From Marinilabiliaceae bacterium ANBcel2 (lineage in GTDB: Bacteria > Bacteroidota > Bacteroidia > Bacteroidales > Marinilabiliaceae), in the NCBI GenBank assembly GCA_029688995.1, contig JARULA010000005.1, forward strand, positions 62,001 to 126,000: a stretch of DNA of 64,000 nucleotides, read 5' to 3'. Below are positions 62,521-64,000 of the stretch, piece after piece. The translations under genes were made by a program, and so were the position numbers. The notes under the pieces were generated by a model. It did not search any database and was not told where the DNA came from. It saw nothing but the letters and a program-made list of their open reading frames with translations. Position 1 is the stretch's first letter. The number at the start of each line of letters is the position of its first letter.

Positions 62521-64000
62521 TTAATATCTATAACCCAACTCATCATATAAAACCTGAAGAACTGATTGACGAACACGTAAAGATGATATTGCTGAATGTG
62601 ACCGTGAAGGATAAACACGATTAGACAAAAAAACATAAACAATATCAAATTCAGGATCGGCCCACACAAATGTGCCTGTAAATCCGGAATGACCAAACCC
62701 CTTGGGATCAGCCCCTTTAGCCGGATAAGCATCTTTCAAAGATAACTCTAAATTATTCTCATTAGGCTTATCAAAACCAAGCCCCCTATGATTTTCCAAA
62801 TGAGGGTACTGAACTTTAATAAACTCATCAACAATATATCGAGGTATAATCTCAACCCCGCCATACTCTCCGCGATTCAAATACATCTGCATAAGCTTTG
62901 CCATATCATTGGCATTAGCAAAAAGCCCTGCGTTACCACTAACACCACCAAGAACTGCAGCAGCTTCATCGTGCACTCTCCCATGTACCAATGAACTCCT
63001 AAAATAACTGTCAAACTCGGTAGGAGGAATTTCATACTTAGAAAACCCTTTTTGCAAAGGATTATATACCACTCTTGAAGCGCCTAAAAGAGAATAAACA
63101 TTACTATATAAGAGATTTTCAAAAGAGGAACCGGTAATATCAGCTATCAACTCAGGATAAATCAAAAAAGAGAGACAAGAGTATCGATATTGATCTGTTG
63201 GTGAAAGATTTGACCGACGAATAGAACGATATACCCTTTTTTTAAAGTTATCCCTTAAATAAAGGTGATCTCCTAACTCGAGGGTATATCCTTGTTGCGG
63301 ATTATGTCGATAAAATCTTCTATTGTAACGACCATCATTTTTTGTCTCGGCCCAAAAATTGATGTATGATTGTAGTCTACCCCTGTGAGAGAGCAACTGC
63401 CGTAATGTAACAGTATCTTTATCTGATCTCCTGAAAAGTCCTCCTCTCCAATCTCTCCAGTAATTACTAAAAGGCTCGTCTAAATCCAGATCTCCCTTAC
63501 CAACTAACTGCATAATTAAAGGCAAAGCACCGCTTATTTTAGTAACTGATGCCAAATCATACAGATCACTATCTTTCACCCTGTTTCTATTATTATAGGT
63601 ATGAAAACCATATGATTCTTTGTAAATAACCTTTCCACCAACAGCCATTAACACCTGGCACCCGGGAAAAGCCTCCTTTTCAATAGCCTCAAAAACAATA
63701 CTATCTATACGTGCTCTTAATCTTTTATTCTCTATTCCAATATAATCAGGGGAGACATAGCTTAAGCGCACATTTTTATTTTCAATATTTTTTTGATTAA
63801 TATTAAATCCACCAAAAACTATCTGAGCTGCTATATCTGCTGCCAAATAGTGGTTATAATTACTAACTAAAAGAACTGAGGCATCTTCTAAAATATCCAG
63901 TTGAGCCAACTCTTCTTCGCTCCCAAGCCATACAGTAATTGAATTATCTTTTTTAATAAGAGATTTTATTAACTTCCCGTTTTCTATACTAATAGTATCA
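62521..64000 (-). CDS. GH3 C-terminus fused to beta-lactamase-like serine hydrolase (NagZ-AmiE type), 5' end cut
   Basis: The frame is open to the right edge (493 codons visible). Residues before about 105 are the end of a GH3 protein (ILEDASVLLVSNYNHYLAAD, DIAAQIVFGG). Then comes a beta-lactamase-fold serine hydrolase: AFPGCQVLMAVGGKVIYKES, nucleophile SVTK in YDLASVTKISGALPLIMQ, the tyrosine motif position YRYSCLSF (Cys where Asn or Asp is usual), SGNAGLFANANDMAKLMQMY and GHSGFTGTFVWADPEF. NagZ (GH3 N-acetylglucosaminidase) and AmiE (amidase of this fold) act in sequence in Bacillus muropeptide rescue, and fused forms occur in Bacteroidota. The start and the GH3 active site lie outside the window. 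Confidence 0.87.
   Translation of the reverse strand, partial: DTISIENGKLIKSLIKKDNSITVWLGSEEELAQLDILEDASVLLVSNYNHYLAADIAAQIVFGGFNINQKNIENKNVRLSYVSPDYIGIENKRLRARIDSIVFEAIEKEAFPGCQVLMAVGGKVIYKESYGFHTYNNRNRVKDSDLYDLASVTKISGALPLIMQLVGKGDLDLDEPFSNYWRDWRGGLFRRSDKDTVTLRQLLSHRGRLQSYINFWAETKNDGRYNRRFYRHNPQQGYTLELGDHLYLRDNFKKRVYRSIRRSNLSPTDQYRYSCLSFLIYPELIADITGSSFENLLYSNVYSLLGASRVVYNPLQKGFSKYEIPPTEFDSYFRSSLVHGRVHDEAAAVLGGVSGNAGLFANANDMAKLMQMYLNRGEYGGVEIIPRYIVDEFIKVQYPHLENHRGLGFDKPNENNLELSLKDAYPAKGADPKGFGHSGFTGTFVWADPEFDIVYVFLSNRVYPSRSHSAISSLRVRQSVLQVLYDELGYRY

Noticed and set aside
62460-62732. Minus-strand 90-codon frame across the GH3-fusion/GH20 junction
   Set aside because: Overlaps the well-supported ends of two genes in another frame, no conserved features.

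Overview
The window is a gene-dense, AT-rich chromosomal segment from a member of the Bacteroidota, probably a Bacteroidales/Marinilabiliales-type polysaccharide degrader. The evidence is phylum-typical genes (DUF4835/PorD, DUF4293, DUF349 and DUF4249 proteins, a Bacteroidota RNA polymerase omega, two SusC/SusD pairs, a FecI/FecR regulator pair), promoters of the Bacteroidota form (TAnnTTTG at -7, often with TTG or TTTG about 19-20 bp upstream) and no consistent Shine-Dalgarno sequence. I saw no tRNA, rRNA, CRISPR array, insertion sequence or prophage.

Left part (1-20.6 kb), mostly housekeeping: recN (cut by the window edge), porD-like, coaBC, rpoZ and bamD on the minus strand, interrupted by a small outer-membrane-protein gene on the plus strand; an alpha-oxoamine synthase; a SirB1-like protein with a nucleoside phosphorylase; DUF4293 with an AddB-like nuclease; trmD; a DUF349 repeat protein; a lone GH9 enzyme with a LacI-type operator at its promoter; pyrG-yidC.

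Middle part (20.9-38.4 kb): a Tat-exported Gfo/Idh/MocA oxidoreductase with a DUF1080 lipoprotein (likely 3-keto-sugar chemistry), a TehA/SLAC1-type channel, DUF4249, trxB, serB (with a perfect 30-bp palindrome in its probable leader), pepD, a 64-residue Cse60-like protein and a patatin. Next come three minus-strand genes: a stand-alone cobalamin-binding protein with CarH-type light-sensor signature residues, a cytoplasmic PAS histidine kinase and an ATP-grasp-like protein of unknown function. Divergent from them lie an M60 metallopeptidase and a membrane-spanning propeller/Y_Y_Y/LuxR regulator.

Right part (38.4-64 kb): a polysaccharide-utilization region on the minus strand. Its order of transcription is ECF sigma, FecR anti-sigma, SusC with an STN domain, SusD, terminator, a second SusC and SusD, GH30, and a surface glycan-binding lipoprotein. 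The second half has the layout of a 1,6-beta-glucan locus. The last 11 kb looks like a peptidoglycan or amino-sugar recycling cluster: GHL10 glycosidase, sodium:solute symporter and NagX/HGSNAT-like membrane protein converge on a GH3-serine hydrolase fusion (cut by the right edge), a GH20 hexosaminidase and an FAD/Fe-S D-lactate dehydrogenase-type protein.

The most interesting candidate system is the cobalamin-sensor/histidine-kinase/ATP-grasp group at 30.6-33.8 kb. Second is the recycling cluster at the right end.
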